Source: Fagopyrum homotropicum
Lineage: Eukaryota; Streptophyta; Magnoliopsida; Caryophyllales; Polygonaceae
Direction of reading: 5' to 3'
NCBI GenBank assembly: GCA_033239125.1
Contig: BSWB01000001.1
Span: 55,705,501-55,769,500, forward strand
Length of the DNA stretch: 64,000 bases
Within the stretch, counting starts at the first letter, position 1. Every line of letters starts with the position of its first letter. The notes under the pieces are model-generated. The model did not search any database. It saw nothing but the letters and a program-made list of their open reading frames with translations, and was not told the origin of the DNA. Positions 20,508-32,306 of this stretch are shown piece after piece. The translations under genes were made by a program, and so were the position numbers.

Positions 20508-21350
20508 AAAACTTGTTACGCTAAGAATGTAGCACACAAAAGTCTTAAATTTATAACTCGATATATTTTTCCTAACTCCTAGTGAACCCACAGTGTCTGG
20601 GTCATTTTGTAGCAAGGATAGTATTCCGAGGTCGAACACAAAGACTAAGGTGAAATTGAATCAAATAGTGACTAAGGATAGTGTAGACCTAGTTTGAGAA
20701 AAGAGAAAGAAATAAAGAAAATAAAATCACAATGTTTTTGGATTGGTTTTTTGGTGATCAATCAAGGATCACAAATCATGCAAGATTAACAAACAAGTAA
20801 GCTAACAACACAAATAAGCAAACACAAACACGAGATAGGTAATCAAAGAGAGAAAGGCGGATTCTAGGGGTTAGGAATTCCGGTTATGGCATTGGACTCA
20901 AGCTTCTATTCAATCTTGGATTAGCTATGGTATGTTGAGAAGGAATGTTTCTTAAATGGGGTCAATTACCGGGTAGGTCTCATGATCCACTAGTCCCGCA
21001 CTTAAGGTCCTATCACCGGGTAAGTCTCTAGGAGCCTAAGGTTGGGAAATCTACACAAACCGGATTGCTATCAAGGGATCTAACCTCTCCTTACCGGGTA
21101 AGTCTCGAGAAGGCAAGTCCTAAACATCAATCCTAGCACACTCAGTCCAATAGCAGCTTGTGAGGCTCACTACTACCTAGAGTTCATCATCTTCGGTACC
21201 TAAGAGCAAGAATCACTGGGTAGGTCTCTTCTCACACTTAGTTGCTAACACTAGGTCACCCTAGGATAGATCTAGCTCAACAAACACTATGGTTTCAACA
21301 ATCTAACATCCTAGCATTCAGATTTATCAATACAAACAAGTCAGACAAAA

Positions 21351-21404
21351 TCACGGGTAGTTCATCTCATTCCACGGCCGTGGTCTGGCTAGAACGAACT
21401 GTGG
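21351..21404. repeat. Palindromic cassette, downstream position, D LTR
   Basis: TCACGG 21351, palindrome CCACGGCCGTGG 21372-21383, CTGTGG 21399-21404; offsets about 21 bp on both sides. Palindrome centre is about 961 bp from the LTR start, against about 966 in the related solo LTR. Confidence 0.85.
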
Positions 21405-21965
21405 TTTTCAACAGCAGCTAGGCTCGAGCAAGAAAATCATCCAAAGGTACGTTTAAGTCTATTCTATCATAGTCCAAGCCATAACCATCACTCCCTTACC
21501 CTAGAATCGTATCTATTTAGCCAACAACATGCATCTTAACAATCAAACTCAACAAGCATACATTCATGGCTTCCATAGCAAGAAAATGGAATGAAACAGA
21601 AACGAAACAAGTAGGATAAGAAAACCAAGCTGAATAAAAGTCAAGAAGGACTTACATACTTTCAAAAGAAGGTTCGAATTATTTCTTACAAAACTGGCAA
21701 ATGTCTTCAACAAAACTCATTCAAATCCACTCAAAAACTATGAAAACTATGAAACTAGTGTTCTTCTTCTTCTTCTCCAAATGAGAGTGTTTCTTCTCCT
21801 CCAAGAGTAGCTCCAATCCAAATGTTGTTGAAATGAGAGAAATAGGAGAGAATGGAATTCAGAATGTCCTTTAGTATCAGCCTTCAAGACTACTTATTGT
21901 CTCCACCAAGAGCAAGAGTCGGTTATGGAGATCGTGGGACAGTTGTCCCAGCTGTCCAGAGGGAA

Positions 21966-22008
21966 TCACGGTCCAATTCCACGGCCGTGGAAGTGCCAGT
22001 GACCGTGG
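21966..22008. repeat. Palindromic cassette, upstream position, D LTR
   Basis: TCACGG 21966-21971, palindrome CCACGGCCGTGG 21979-21990, CCGTGG 22003-22008. Offsets 13 and 18 bp, tighter than elsewhere. Centre about 355 bp from the LTR start. Confidence 0.8.
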
Positions 22009-22339
22009 TTTTGGTGTTTCAGCCCTCTTTTGATCGTTGAGCCATGAGTTGGTGCAAGGGATGCACCAACATGGTCCTATGTGTTCTCCTTAGCTCCTAG
22101 CCTGCTTCTTAATGAGTCCGGAAGTGTGTCATTACGAGGAACGATCCTCGAATGTATCGATTAAACTCCAAAAGCTCCCAAAATACCTACAAAACATGCA
22201 AGGGTCCGTGTAGACGTCTATCTCGACAAATATACATGAATTGAACATAAATGTCATGGACTAATGCCAAACTATGCATGAATATCGGGAAAAACTATCT
22301 AAATGGATGCCTAGACTATCGTCATAAATCGTGTTATCA

Positions 22340-22976
22340 TCATCCTCAAACGGATGGTCAAACGGAGGTAACTAATCGGACTTTGATTACGATTTTACGA
22401 GCTGTTTTGAAAGATAATTTGAATGCTTGGGAAGATGTATTACCACATGTTGAATTTTCTTATAATCGTACCTTGCATTCTTCTACTAACCTAACACCGT
22501 TTGAGTGTGTTTATGGAGTGAATCCTTTGACTCCCTTTGATCTTATACCGTTGCCTTCAGAGAAGCGAGTAGATTTTGTTGCAGGAAAGCAGGTGGAGTT
22601 TATAAAGGAGTTACATGAGAAAACACGCTCACGGCTAGAGCGAAAAGGGATTTTTGTTGCTTCCAAAGCAAATCGGAATCGCAAGGAGATGTTATTCAAA
22701 CCTGGAGATCTTGTATTGTTGAATCTCCGGAGGGAGGGATTTCCGGAAAAGTGGAAGTCGAAGCTATCTCCACGTGGAGACGGACCTTTTTTTGTCAAGA
22801 GGAAAGTTGGTGATAATGCTTATGTTCTAGAGCTTCCAGCTGACTATGGTGTAAGTCCCATCTTCAACGTTGGTGATTTAAGTCCATACGAGCTTAGAGA
22901 TGAGCGTAGCGGAGATTCGAGGACGAATCCTTCTCAAGAAGGGGAGTCTGATGTGGGACCATCTTCAATACAATGA
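22340..22976 (+). pseudogene. Integrase C-terminal part of element F (Ty3/gypsy)
   Basis: Starts abruptly at the D insertion with the HPQTDGQTE motif holding the catalytic Glu of integrase; the left part of the gene lies beyond D, outside the window. It continues open through FSYNRTLHSST, SPRGDGPF and NVGDLSPYE, the C-terminal module common in plant chromovirus-type integrases. No chromodomain is visible; the frame ends at 22974-22976, 26 bases inside the 3' LTR. The open frame from 22251 into D's LTR is chance. Confidence 0.85.
22936..22946 (+). other. Polypurine tract of element F
   Basis: AAGAAGGGGAG two bases before the LTR start TGATGTGGGA, the expected plus-strand primer position. Confidence 0.7.
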
Positions 22977-23272
22977 CCAGTTACACGCTCATAGGCTAAA
23001 GCATTAAAGGATAAGCCAACAACCCCTTCACTTTCACCTTCTTCAGATTCAATTATGGATGGAGCGATCACACGGTCAAGAGCTAAAGCAATCCAAGACG
23101 AAGTTACGGATCTTCTCATGACATTTACCCTCAAGGAAACTCTCATCACTCTCAGGAGTTCCTTAGTGACATTGTTGACTGTTATAGAAGAGCCAAGCAA
23201 CGACCAAGAAGATCCATCAAGCAAGGAAGAAGGATAAAAGCAAGAAAGAAGTTCTAGAGAAGAAAATCGACC

Positions 23273-23335
23273 GATTTTTTTAGAAAAATCGACCGATTTT
23301 CCTGTAAGAAATTCAGTCGATTTCATTTCTTTCAC
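23273..23335. repeat. Palindromic cassette, upstream position, family G LTR
   Basis: AAAATCGACCGATTTT at 23273-23288 and again at about 23295-23310, then a half-site GTCGATTT near 23328. About 160-180 bp before the TATA box at 23462. Confidence 0.8.
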
Positions 23336-23895
23336 TAGAACGAGTTGCAAGGGATCTGGCCATGATCTGGCCATGATTTTATATTTTATATCTTTTCACA
23401 AGATATATTTTATAAATCATATCTTTTAATTTTTTCTAGTTTTAGTAGGTTTAATCTTCCCTATAAATATCCTTGGAGGGGGAGATTGTTTAGTAGATTA
23501 GATTTGAGATATTTTCCACATATTGTGTGAACTTACAGCTTCACTTACGGAGTACGTATTTTATTCATTGTTATTCAATCAAAGGAGAGTTTTGGTTGAA
23601 TTGTTGTTACGTTCCTGCTAGATTGTGCTTGTGTGTGTTAATCTTGTGGAAGGTTGGTTCTCCTGCTCGATCCTAGTCCCTCCTTGTGTTTGTCTTACTT
23701 AGAAGGCTTGTGTAAGTTTAAAGAAGTGCCGGTTAAGGTGATCTTCTCGTTTAAGGGTTTTGACACATCATTGGTCGAGGTTCTTTTGCGGAACTATCTT
23801 GGTTCATATCTTCCCATATCTTTCATTTATCATTCCATAATTATCTTCTTATCTTCCATAACATTCACTAATCCGTGTTCTAAGTTCATCGAAAA

Positions 23896-23950
23896 ATTGA
23901 CCTGTTCTTGGGATTAATCGACCGATTTTTCTATAAAACAGCCCGATTTT
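23896..23950. repeat. Palindromic cassette, downstream position, family G LTR
   Basis: ATTGACC near 23897, palindrome AATCGACCGATT 23916-23927, CCCGAT 23942-23947. About 460 bp after the TATA box. Confidence 0.8.
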
Positions 23951-24006
23951 TATTCTAGTTAAGGACTTTCAATGTAGATTGGGAATTGTGGCTTATCCCC
24001 GGATCA

Positions 24007-24936
24007 TTAGGCACTTGTATATGTTGAGGATTTGAGGTTTATATGTGAGTTATGGTTCGTTATGGTTATGAGGTGTAGGAGATGCGTCTCCTAACTTTGG
24101 CAGTATTTGATATTGTGTATGCCTTACTTATGCAGGCGTTGATCATTTCCCCGAGGGGAAACTGTGATGTGGTACAGATTACAAGTATTCCAGATAAGTC
24201 CATAGGACTTAATTAGCGAGAAGTTGTAGATTTGAGTGTTTGTAATGGTTGTGTGTGTGCATATGATTGTTGGATTTATAACCTATACCGGACTAGGATG
24301 ACCACTTCATTAACTTATATGGCACAAGTGTATTATAACCGGGCGGTGACCACCTGCCAAAGCTCGCTAACAGTGGAGGAGGTGCTCAGAAGCCAGTAGC
24401 TTATGGGGGAGGTAGATCCCCATGCAAAACCTGGGTTAAAGGGGGAAGAGGCGAGGTTCTTTAGGCTCCTCGTGTCACAAAAGAAGTTGAATTAGTAATG
24501 GAATAACTTAAGTAAAGATAATAAATGGTTGTGTGTGTGGCATTTCATATTGTGATGTGTTGATATGTGTTGTACTATTACTTCATTCTTTTTCATTTCT
24601 GTTAGCTAATGGTGTATACCGTGTAGTAGATGATCTGCAGGTTAGGGAGACTACAGAGTGAGCCAGATGGGTGATCAGCCGAGGGCTTCTGTACTCTAGG
24701 TTGTGTGAGGGTTTTGGGATGTTTTCTACTCAGATGTTTATGGTTGCCGTTTTGATACTCAATTGTAATGTTGTAAACCCTTTTATTGTATATATTGTAC
24801 AGTTTTAAGTATTTGGTTTTAATCTATATGTGCCTTGTTGTAAGATCCAATGAACTTGTTGTCACGCTAGGGTCAGGATCCATTGTGAGATCCTAGCCTA
24901 ATAGCGCCCCTAGTCCCGCGGATTTGGGGTGTTACA
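24007..24936 (+). mobile_element. 5' LTR remnant of element K
   Basis: Right half of an LTR, matching 35130-36058, cut on its left by element F. It ends GGGGTGTTACA at 24936. Divergence from the 3' LTR is roughly one base in ten by eye, so K is much older than E. Confidence 0.85.
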
Positions 24937-24940
24937 AAGT

Positions 24941-24955
24941 TGGTATCAGAGCCTT
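24941..24955 (+). other. Primer binding site of element K
   Basis: TGGTATCAGAGCCTT four bases after the LTR, the well-known initiator-Met tRNA primer site of many plant Ty3/gypsy and copia elements. It separates K from the Athila-like group. Confidence 0.88.
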
Positions 24956-25198
24956 AGGTTGATAACAATGGCACTTGCAATGTGCAATAAAGGTGGAGTA
25001 GATAAATCAAAAGTACCCGAAAGGGGTCTGACTTTTCAAAAGGATTTTGGTTTTCGAAAGAGTACACCTATGTTGGGATACTGTATACGGGAAGCCATCA
25101 CCCTTCTGAGGATCTCGACAGTATAGATATATATACCTATTATGTGTTGATGTGTTTGCATGTAACCTTAAGTATTATATATATAGCCTTATAAGTTA

Positions 25199-26375
25199 GG
25201 TGTGCAAACCTTGCAAAAGGCTCGGACTAGAGCGACATCTTCAGTTGGACGAGGTAGAGGTAGACCACCTCTTCCTCCAGTAGTGATAGGTCAGGGACCA
25301 GTTCCTTCTGTTGATTCGCCTATAGCAGAGGATGTACACGAAGAGGTAGTTGAGAGTTTCGTTCTTGAGACTATGAGTGGTGGATCTGCGAGACAGCGAT
25401 CACAGCGAGTCTAGTCAGATAACTCGGATCATGTCTCTATAAGGGGACCATAGTTCCGCGCGTACATCATACAAGTGGAGGAGGCTGCTAGAGCGGGTAG
25501 ACGTGCCCCGGATCTGCCAGGACAAATGGGATCTTCTGAGATGTCCCAGGGAGCTACTCATATGCCAGTTACACCGGCACGTGTTACTGAGGTTGCTAGA
25601 GTAGTATAGAGGACCTCGACTAGACACTTGGTTGAAGGCATTTCATCAACTAGGAGTACCAACTTTCTCTGGAAAAGTGGGATTGGAGACTGAGGTCTAG
25701 ATTGGACATGTGAACTCAGCTCTTGAGTCTATCAGATGTCTACAGGACAGACGGATAGAACAGACTCTACTTTGTGACTTAGCTCGGTAGTGGTGGAGGA
25801 CTATGTGAGTTCGAGCCACCAACTATGACCAGATGAGGACTATGATCAAAGAGTGTTTCTGCCCTGCCTCACTGAGGAAGGAAAAACTGAATGATTTTGT
25901 GGAGGCAGGCTTCGAGGATGTACCGATAGCAGATGCCATCAGTCGTTTCCAAACAGAGCTGGCATTACTAGATCCAGCTGCACCTTCTGAGGTTCAACAT
26001 ATGTATCTGTTCTCCAGCCGACTGAGGGAGAGTACACTTTCTTACATGGCGGGATTTAATTGTGAGTCATTGACAAACTACCAGGATAGAGCCTCAGCTT
26101 ACGAGTGTGAGGGAGCTAGCAAGAGGAGGACTTCTCATACGGGACGGTCTGAGAAGAGACATCGTACATGACAGAGAGGTACAAGAGTATCTGGATACGA
26201 GCGATGCCAGACTCAGGGCCGCTCGAGTAATCCAGTGTCTGCACGTACTTCTGAGAGAGGCCGGCAGTGTTACAACTGCGGGGCCTATGGACAATTGAAG
26301 ACTGATTGCCCGAGAGCACCATTGACTTGCTTCTCTTGTGGGAAGTCAGGACATCAAGCTACTTTCTGCTGTTAG
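25199..26375 (+). pseudogene. gag of element K, decayed
   Basis: Fragments in changing frames with many stops. A stretch at 25833-26170 has the retrotransposon gag pattern (FCPASLRKEKLNDFVE... VADAISRFQTELALLD). At 26268-26370 lie two zinc knuckles: the first has Gln in place of His (CYNCGAYGQLKTDC), the second is a perfect CX2CX4HX4C (CFSCGKSGHQATFC). It would form the virus-like particle; here it is dead. Confidence 0.75.
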
Positions 26376-26616
26376 GGCAAGGTGTTGTCACAACAGGGAT
26401 CTACACATGTTGGTACAGCAGGAGGTGGGCAAAGGCCGCCTCAGCCGTAGACACAGGGATAACAAAGAGTCCCGAACCATCCTGCTACCCAAGGTTTTGC
26501 TCCAAGGCCAAGTAGAGGCTGAGGTAGAGATAGTGGTGCCAATGACACCAAAGGACCTCGAGGTCGATTTTTTGAGCTGAGGAGTGTTGAGGATCCGCCA
26601 GCATCAGCTGCTAAAG

Positions 26617-27006
26617 ATACCATTCTGATTCATGGTTTACTTGTTAGATTTTTGTTTGATACGGGTGCGATGCACTCTTTCATATATGCATGTGTTGATA
26701 GACTAACCTTAAATTCGGTAGAGGCTAGACCTTTCTTGATAGTTTTACCGGATGGGGTTAGGTTAGAGGTACCCGAGAGGAGCATGGTTGTCCGAGACAT
26801 TTAGGGAACCGTGATTTGGTTGTGGACTTCTTTGTCACACCATTGGTGCATGAGGAAGTCATTCTAGGTATGGAGTGGATGGGCAGATATCATGATGTGT
26901 TAGATGTTGGTAGGAGGACCGTGACGGTCTCAACCGAGTCGGGCGAGATCGAGATTTTCCGAGGTTGGGACCTTGGAAAGACGAGTATGGTCATCAGTGC
27001 ATTATG
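26617..27006 (+). pseudogene. Aspartic protease of element K
   Basis: Active site DTGAMHSFI near 26660, downstream FFVTPLVHEEVILGMEWM near 26830-26880, as in Ty3/gypsy proteases with the ILGMDWL-type motif. A stop at about 26801-26803 interrupts it. Confidence 0.8.
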
Positions 27007-28434
27007 AGCAGCGAGACTGATAGCATAGTGTTTGATGCCTTTTGGTATTATTGCATGAAGGTGGGAGAGAGTCCGGCGTTAGAGGACATCCCAATAGTGT
27101 GTCAGTTCCTGGACGTGTTTGCGGAACCATCCAGTTTGCTGCCTCAGAGGAGCATAGATTTCGGTATCGAGTTGGAGCTTGCTACGAGACCGATCTCAAA
27201 GGCCCCATACCGAATGGCGTCTGTCGAGTTGTTAGAGCTGAAGAAGCAACTTGAGGACTTGGCTGAGAAGGGGTTCATCCGCCCTAGCGTGTCCCCGTAG
27301 GGAGAACCTGTTCTCTTCGTGTGGAAGATGGACGGATCGTTGAGACTGTGTATTGATTACAAAGAGGTGCACAAGGTGACCATCAAGAACAAGTATCCAT
27401 TGCCTCGCATTGATAACTTGTTAGATCAGCTTCAGGGAGCGACTATGTTCTCTAGGATTGACTTACGCTCGGGATATCACCAGTTGAGGGTGAGAGAGCA
27501 AGATGTGTATAAGATGGCATTTCGGACTCGGTATGGCCACTACAAGTTTGTAGTGATGCCATTCGGGCTCACGAATGCGCCCTCCATCTTTATGGAGTGG
27601 ATGAATGGTATATTCATCGACTTCCTGGATCAGTTTGTGGTGGTCTTCATAGACGATATTCCGGTGTACTCTCGTAGAAGAGAGGAACATGCAGGACATC
27701 TGGGGACGGTGATGCGATTTTTGAGGGATAGAGAATTGTATGCCAAGTTCTCTAAATGCGAGTTATCGATGCTAGAGGTAGCATTTCTGGGACATGTTGT
27801 CTCCGCCGATGGGATCAAGGTTGATCCAGCGAAGATTGAGTTAGTTGTAGCATGGACGACACCGACGAACGTCAAGGAAGTGTGCAACTTTCTTGACCTA
27901 GCCGGTTATTACCGACGATTTGTGGAGGGATTCTTTGTGATTGCCCGTCCACTTACGAGTTTTTTGAGGAAGACTACCCGGTTTGTATGGTCCGAGCCGT
28001 GTACTCAGAGTTTTGAGGAGCTGAAGAGACGTCTGACTTCCGCTCCCATCTTAGCGCAACCTGAGGGCACAAAGGACTTTGTAGTCTACAGTGGTGCATC
28101 CAAGCTAAGCTTGGGATGTGTTTTGATGCAACGTGGCAGAAAGATTGCTTATGCGTCTAGACAATTGAAGACGTATAAGGAGAACTACCCGACTCATGAT
28201 CTAGAGTTGGCAGTGGTAGTTCATGCATTGAAGATTTGGAGACACTACCTATATGGTAGTACATGACATATCTTCATAGACCATAAGAGTCTTAAATATA
28301 TTTTCATGCAGAGGGAAATGAATAACCGCCAACGAAAATGGCTTGAGTTGATCAAGGAATTTGACCTTAAGATTCCGTACCATCCAGGGAAGGCAAATGT
28401 TGTTGCCGACGCCCTGAGCAGGAAGGCGCCTCGA
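27007..28434 (+). pseudogene. Reverse transcriptase and RNase H of element K
   Basis: One frame with stops at 27298-27300 and 28264-28266. Visible: GFIRPSVSP before the first stop, [35 protein letters not shown], the catalytic FIDD near 27647, AFLGHVVS and the RNase H part from about 28070. There the usual DAS catalytic motif reads SGAS, losing the first Asp. The RNase H closes with the ADALSRK motif near 28410-28425. The protein family is Ty3/gypsy, different from the Athila group (long insert near CIDYRK absent). Confidence 0.88.
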
Positions 28435-29742
28435 GAGAAGGCGATTGCGAGACTGATAGTTCAGCACCTTCTTCAGAGGGATCTAGCGTGGCTAGAGATA
28501 GACATCCAGTTTCCTGATGTGGATGCCTAGTTGAGCACTTTAGAGGTCCTACCTGATCTGTTGGGTGAGATCCAACAAAAGAAGAGAACCTACCCGACAC
28601 TGATGAGGATACGAGATATGATGTCTCATGGTGATGCACAACAATTCTTAATAGGAGCAAATAGAGTGATGAGATGCCACGACCGCGTTTGTGTAGCCGC
28701 TGATGCGGAGCTGAGACATAGGATTCTGCACGAGGCTCACTCCACACCTTACTCAGTGCACCCAGGTGCGAGTAAGATGTATCAGGATGTGAGACGTTCA
28801 TACTGGTGAGGAGGGCTGAAGCCTGATGTAGCCAGATTTGTGCCTCAGTGTGCGCCTGTTAGCAGGCCAAGATAAAGCATTGTAGACCAAGAGGAGAGCT
28901 CCATCCACTACTAGTACCGTAGTGGAAGTGGGAGGATATCTCCATGGACTTTGTGACAAGGTTGAAACAGATTAGGAGCTTTGATGCTATCTGGGTTGTG
29001 GTTGACCGACTGACAAAGACTGCACGTTTTACCCCTATCAGGAAAACGTGGCCAGTAAGAAGATTAGCTGAGAAGTTTACTAGGAAGATAGTGAGACTCC
29101 AGGGTGTACCGAGGACGTTCGTCTTAGACCGAGATGGAAGATTCACCTCAAGGTTTTGGAAGCAAGTTTAGACTACTTTAGGGACGAGTTTACACTTCAT
29201 GACTGCATTTCATCCTCAGAAAGATGGTCAGTCTGAGAGCACCATTCAGACGCTAAAGATATGTTAGGAGCTTGTGTGTTGGATTGGGGACAAGGATGGT
29301 CAGATTCCTTCCATTGGTTGAGTTCTCATAGAACAACAGCTGGTATGCATCGATTGGTATAGCCCCATATGAGGCATTGTATGGGCGTAGATCTCATACA
29401 CCATTATGCTGGGATGAGCCTTGCGATGTCAGGTGTATAGATTCGGAGTAGATTCACGATGATATGGCTCGAGTAACGTTGATCAGAGAAAGGATGTTGG
29501 CTGCATAGAGTCGTCATAAATCATATGCAGGTAGGAGGTGTCGATCTCTAGAGTTCAGGGTAGGAGCTCATGTTTAGCTGAGAGTATCTCCGACGCGTGG
29601 CGTCAGACGTTTTGGTATAAAAGGAAAGATGAGTACCCGATATGTCGGTCCTTTTGAGATACTAGACAAAGTTGGGAGAGTAGCCTACAGATTGGCTTTG
29701 CCACCTAGGTTAGAGGGTGTTCACCCTGTTTTACATGTGTCA
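28435..29742 (+). pseudogene. Integrase of element K, first part
   Basis: Zinc finger His residues near 28735-28770, but the CxxC side is damaged. Core motifs SMDFVTRL near 28940 and LDRDGRFTS near 29129 give two catalytic Asp, and the Glu is in GQSEST near 29233. Many stops and shifts follow until 29629, where the C-terminal module (YVGPFEILDKVG, VHPVLHVS) is open again. It is split at 29742 by a solo LTR and resumes at 31587. Confidence 0.8.
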
Positions 29743-30588
29743 TATCACGCTAAGAATGTGATGCACGCAATAAGCCTTAAATTTATACTCGTTATATTTT
29801 TCCTAACTCCTAGCGAACCCACAGTGTATGGGTCGTTTTGTAGTAAGGATAGTATTCTGAGGTCAAACTCGAAGACTAAGGTGAAATCGAATCAACAAGT
29901 GAGCATAGATAGTTTAGAACTAGTCTAAGAAAGGAGAAAGGAATAAAGAAATGAAGATCTTAATGTTTTTGGTTTGGTTTTTAGGTGATCAATCAAAGAT
30001 CACAATTCATGCAAAATACTAAATCAAACTAACAACTCAAGCTAGCAAATCAAACAAGTAACACAAACACAAAATATGTGATCAAAGAGAGAAAGATGGA
30101 TTCTAGAGGTCAAGATTTCCGGTTATGGCATTGGACTCAAGCTACTAAAGATTCTAAGGATAAGGCTACGGCGTTGGGAAAGAGTGTTTCACTAATGGAA
30201 GCAATTACCGGGTAGGTCTCTCACTTCGCTAATCCTGCATCAAACTCCTATTACCGGGTAAGTCTCAAGGGGTTAGAGTAGGGAATTCTACACAAACCGG
30301 ACTCCACTTAAGGGGCAACCCTCTCCTTACCGGGTAAGTCTCGGAAAAGGGAAGTCTCAAGCAATAATCCTAGCACACTCAATCCAATAGCGGCTTGTGA
30401 GGCTCACTACTACCTAGAGTTCATCATCTTAGGTGTCTAAGGTCGGAAATCATCGGGTAGATCTCTTCCCTCACTTAGGTTGATAGCATTAGGTGATCCT
30501 AAGCTAAATTATGCTTAATAAACACTAGGATTTCAACAACCTAACTTCCTAACATACAGATTCATCAATTAAAGAGCAACAGAGAGAA

Positions 30589-30646
30589 AAATCGGATGGA
30601 TCTTAGATAAATCGGCCGATCTGGCTGATGAACAGCCCGATTTTTC
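30589..30646. repeat. Palindromic cassette, downstream position, solo LTR
   Basis: ATCGG 30591, palindrome AAATCGGCCGAT 30609-30620, CCGAT 30637-30641; offsets 20 and 21 bp. About 514 bp after the TATA-like site. Confidence 0.85.
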
Positions 30647-31197
30647 TTCCTGGGTTAGGTTTCGTGCATACAAATCATCCTAGACTAACATATAAGTCCA
30701 TTCTATCATCACCCAAGCCATAACCATCAATCCATCACTCCAGAATCACAATAAACTAGCCAATAATATGCATATCAAGATCCAAATTCATCACACAAGC
30801 ATACAAGGTTCTCATTGATGGATGATGGTAGATAAGCAAATAAAAACAATAAATCTCAGCTGAATCTAAGTTTAGCAAGACTTACAACCCTTCAAATGAA
30901 GTTCCAAAACGTTCCTAACAACTCCTTGCAATAGTTCTTCAATCAAAGACTCCAAAAATCACTCAAAATCACTCAAAAACTCACTATCACGCTAGAGTTG
31001 GTGTTCTTCTTCTTCCTCCAATTTGAGAGAGATTTTCTTCTTCTCCAAGTCTACCCCAATCCAATGAGCTGTGAATGAGAGAATGTGGGAGAGGAGTCAT
31101 GTCCAGCAACAGCTTGCAGGACCACTTATATTCTCCACTAAGAGCAAGGCCGGGCAAAGAGATCGTGGGACACGTGGCTTAAGTTGTTCAAGGCCAA

Positions 31198-31252
31198 AAA
31201 TCGACCCAGTCGGGAAAAATCGGCCGATTTTCCTGAGTGATGGTTCGATTTT
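31198..31252. repeat. Palindromic cassette, upstream position, solo LTR
   Basis: ATCGA 31200, palindrome AAAATCGGCCGATTTT 31217-31232, TCGAT 31245-31249; offsets 19 and 21 bp. About 94 bp before the TATA-like site. Confidence 0.85.
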
Positions 31253-31586
31253 CTTCAACAGAGGGATGTTATGATCGTCTAGCCATGAGTTGCTCCATTG
31301 CTTGCACCAATTAGGGTCCTTGTGTCCTTCATTGCTCCAATTATGTTCCTTCAAGGCCTTGGATGTGTACCATCATGAGGCTTGACCCTCGAATGCATCG
31401 ATTAATGTCTAAAAGATCCCCGAAATACCTACAAAACCGACAAAAGCTCGTGTAGACGTCTTTTCTAGAAATATTGCATGAAATAAGTGTAAACGTCTTA
31501 AACTAATTTCAAACCGTGCATGAATAACGGGAAAACCTATCTAATTGTATGCCTATACTAACGTCATAAATCACGTTATCATGTCA

Positions 31587-31857
31587 CAGCTGAGGGAGTA
31601 CATAATAGATCTGAGACACATTGTCAGTTATGATGATTTAGTGGTTGAGCCGGACCACACTTTTGTTAAGCACCCTATTGCAGTCCTAGAACGAGGTGTG
31701 AAATGCCTGTGTTTGAAGGGCATTCCTATGTTGAGGATACAATGGTCGAGACGAGGACTTGAGGAGGCTACAAGGGAGACCAAGGATAGTATCCAAAGGA
31801 ACTATCCAAAGTTTTATGCCGAGATAGATGCACTTGTAGGATCCATGAGTAAATCTT
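31587..31857 (+). pseudogene. Integrase C-terminus of element K, after the solo LTR
   Basis: Direct continuation of 29742 once the solo LTR is removed. It reads the C-terminal pattern of such integrases (LREYI, VVEPDHTFVKHPIAVLERG, EEATRET, NYPKFY) and stops at TAG 31857-31859. No chromodomain is apparent. Confidence 0.85.
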
Positions 31858-32306
31858 AGTGCTATTTTGGTGAGTGTATGTTATGTGTTTATGTGATATG
31901 ATGTGTTTTCATGCTAGCTGTGATGTGTTTTTATGATCTTGTTAGATCTTGTTTGCTAGTGCGAGCTATGTTATAGTTGGAGATGGTTCTTTCCTCCATG
32001 CTACCGATATGATTAGGATTAGCTTGAGATTGTTATTCCTCCATGCTATTATGGATGAACATAGTTTGAGTGGAGATGGTTTTCCTCCACACCCTTGTGA
32101 TATGAGTGTGGTTTGGCTGGAGGCGGTTTTCCTCCATTCCCTTGTAATGTGGTTATGATTTGGCTAGAGATGGGTTATCTCTATGCCTTGCTTAGTTGTG
32201 TGATGATGTTGCTGGAGTGATGATTCCTTCATGCTATGCTTTGAGGTTTGTAGAATGATATAGGTTGTGATCTTATGAGCGGAGATGTGATACCTCCGAT
32301 AGAGAG
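31858..32306 (+). repeat. 3' non-coding region of element K with ~50-bp imperfect repeats
   Basis: No gene. From about 31976 to 32240 a unit around GGAGATGGTTTTCCTCCA recurs five or six times at 35-60 bp spacing, each with a GGAG...CTCC inverted arm. The stretch is cut by a solo LTR at 32307. Confidence 0.65.

Larger units (their letters stand above)
20514..22339 (-). mobile_element. 5' LTR of element D (family A, CCACGGCCGTGG flavour)
   Basis: 1,826-bp LTR on the reverse strand from TGATAACACG (right end) to TTAGCGTAACA (left end). It aligns along its length with the solo LTR 29743-31581. Its two cassettes are at the same positions as in that LTR but have the CCACGGCCGTGG sequence instead of TCGGCCGA. 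The right target repeat would be TCATC at 22340-22344; the other end is off the window. D is inserted in the integrase of element F. Confidence 0.9.
22949..24006 (+). mobile_element. 3' LTR of element F (family G)
   Basis: 1,058-bp LTR from TGATGTGGGACC to CCCCGGATCA. Two reverse-strand relatives lie at 37310-38288 and 38297-39264. TATA box TATAAATA at 23462-23469. Cassettes of the TCGACCGA flavour at 23273-23335 (two palindromes 22 bp apart) and 23896-23950. It is inserted in the 5' LTR of element K; right flank TTAGG. Confidence 0.85.
29743..31581 (-). mobile_element. Solo LTR, family A
   Basis: 1,839 bp, reverse strand, flanked by perfect 5-bp repeats TGTCA (29738-29742 and 31582-31586). 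Removing it with one repeat restores the integrase frame of element K. Ends are TG at the LTR start and TA, not CA, at the LTR end. TATA-like TATAAG on the reverse strand at 31125-31130; cassettes at 30589-30646 and 31198-31252. No internal region is present, so it arose by recombination between two LTRs. Confidence 0.93.

Noticed and set aside
22251..22345. N-terminal extension of the F integrase frame
   Set aside because: These codons lie in the LTR of element D; the integrase homology starts at 22340.
24941..24955. tRNA gene fragment
   Set aside because: Only the primer-complement length is present, directly after an LTR; it is a primer site.
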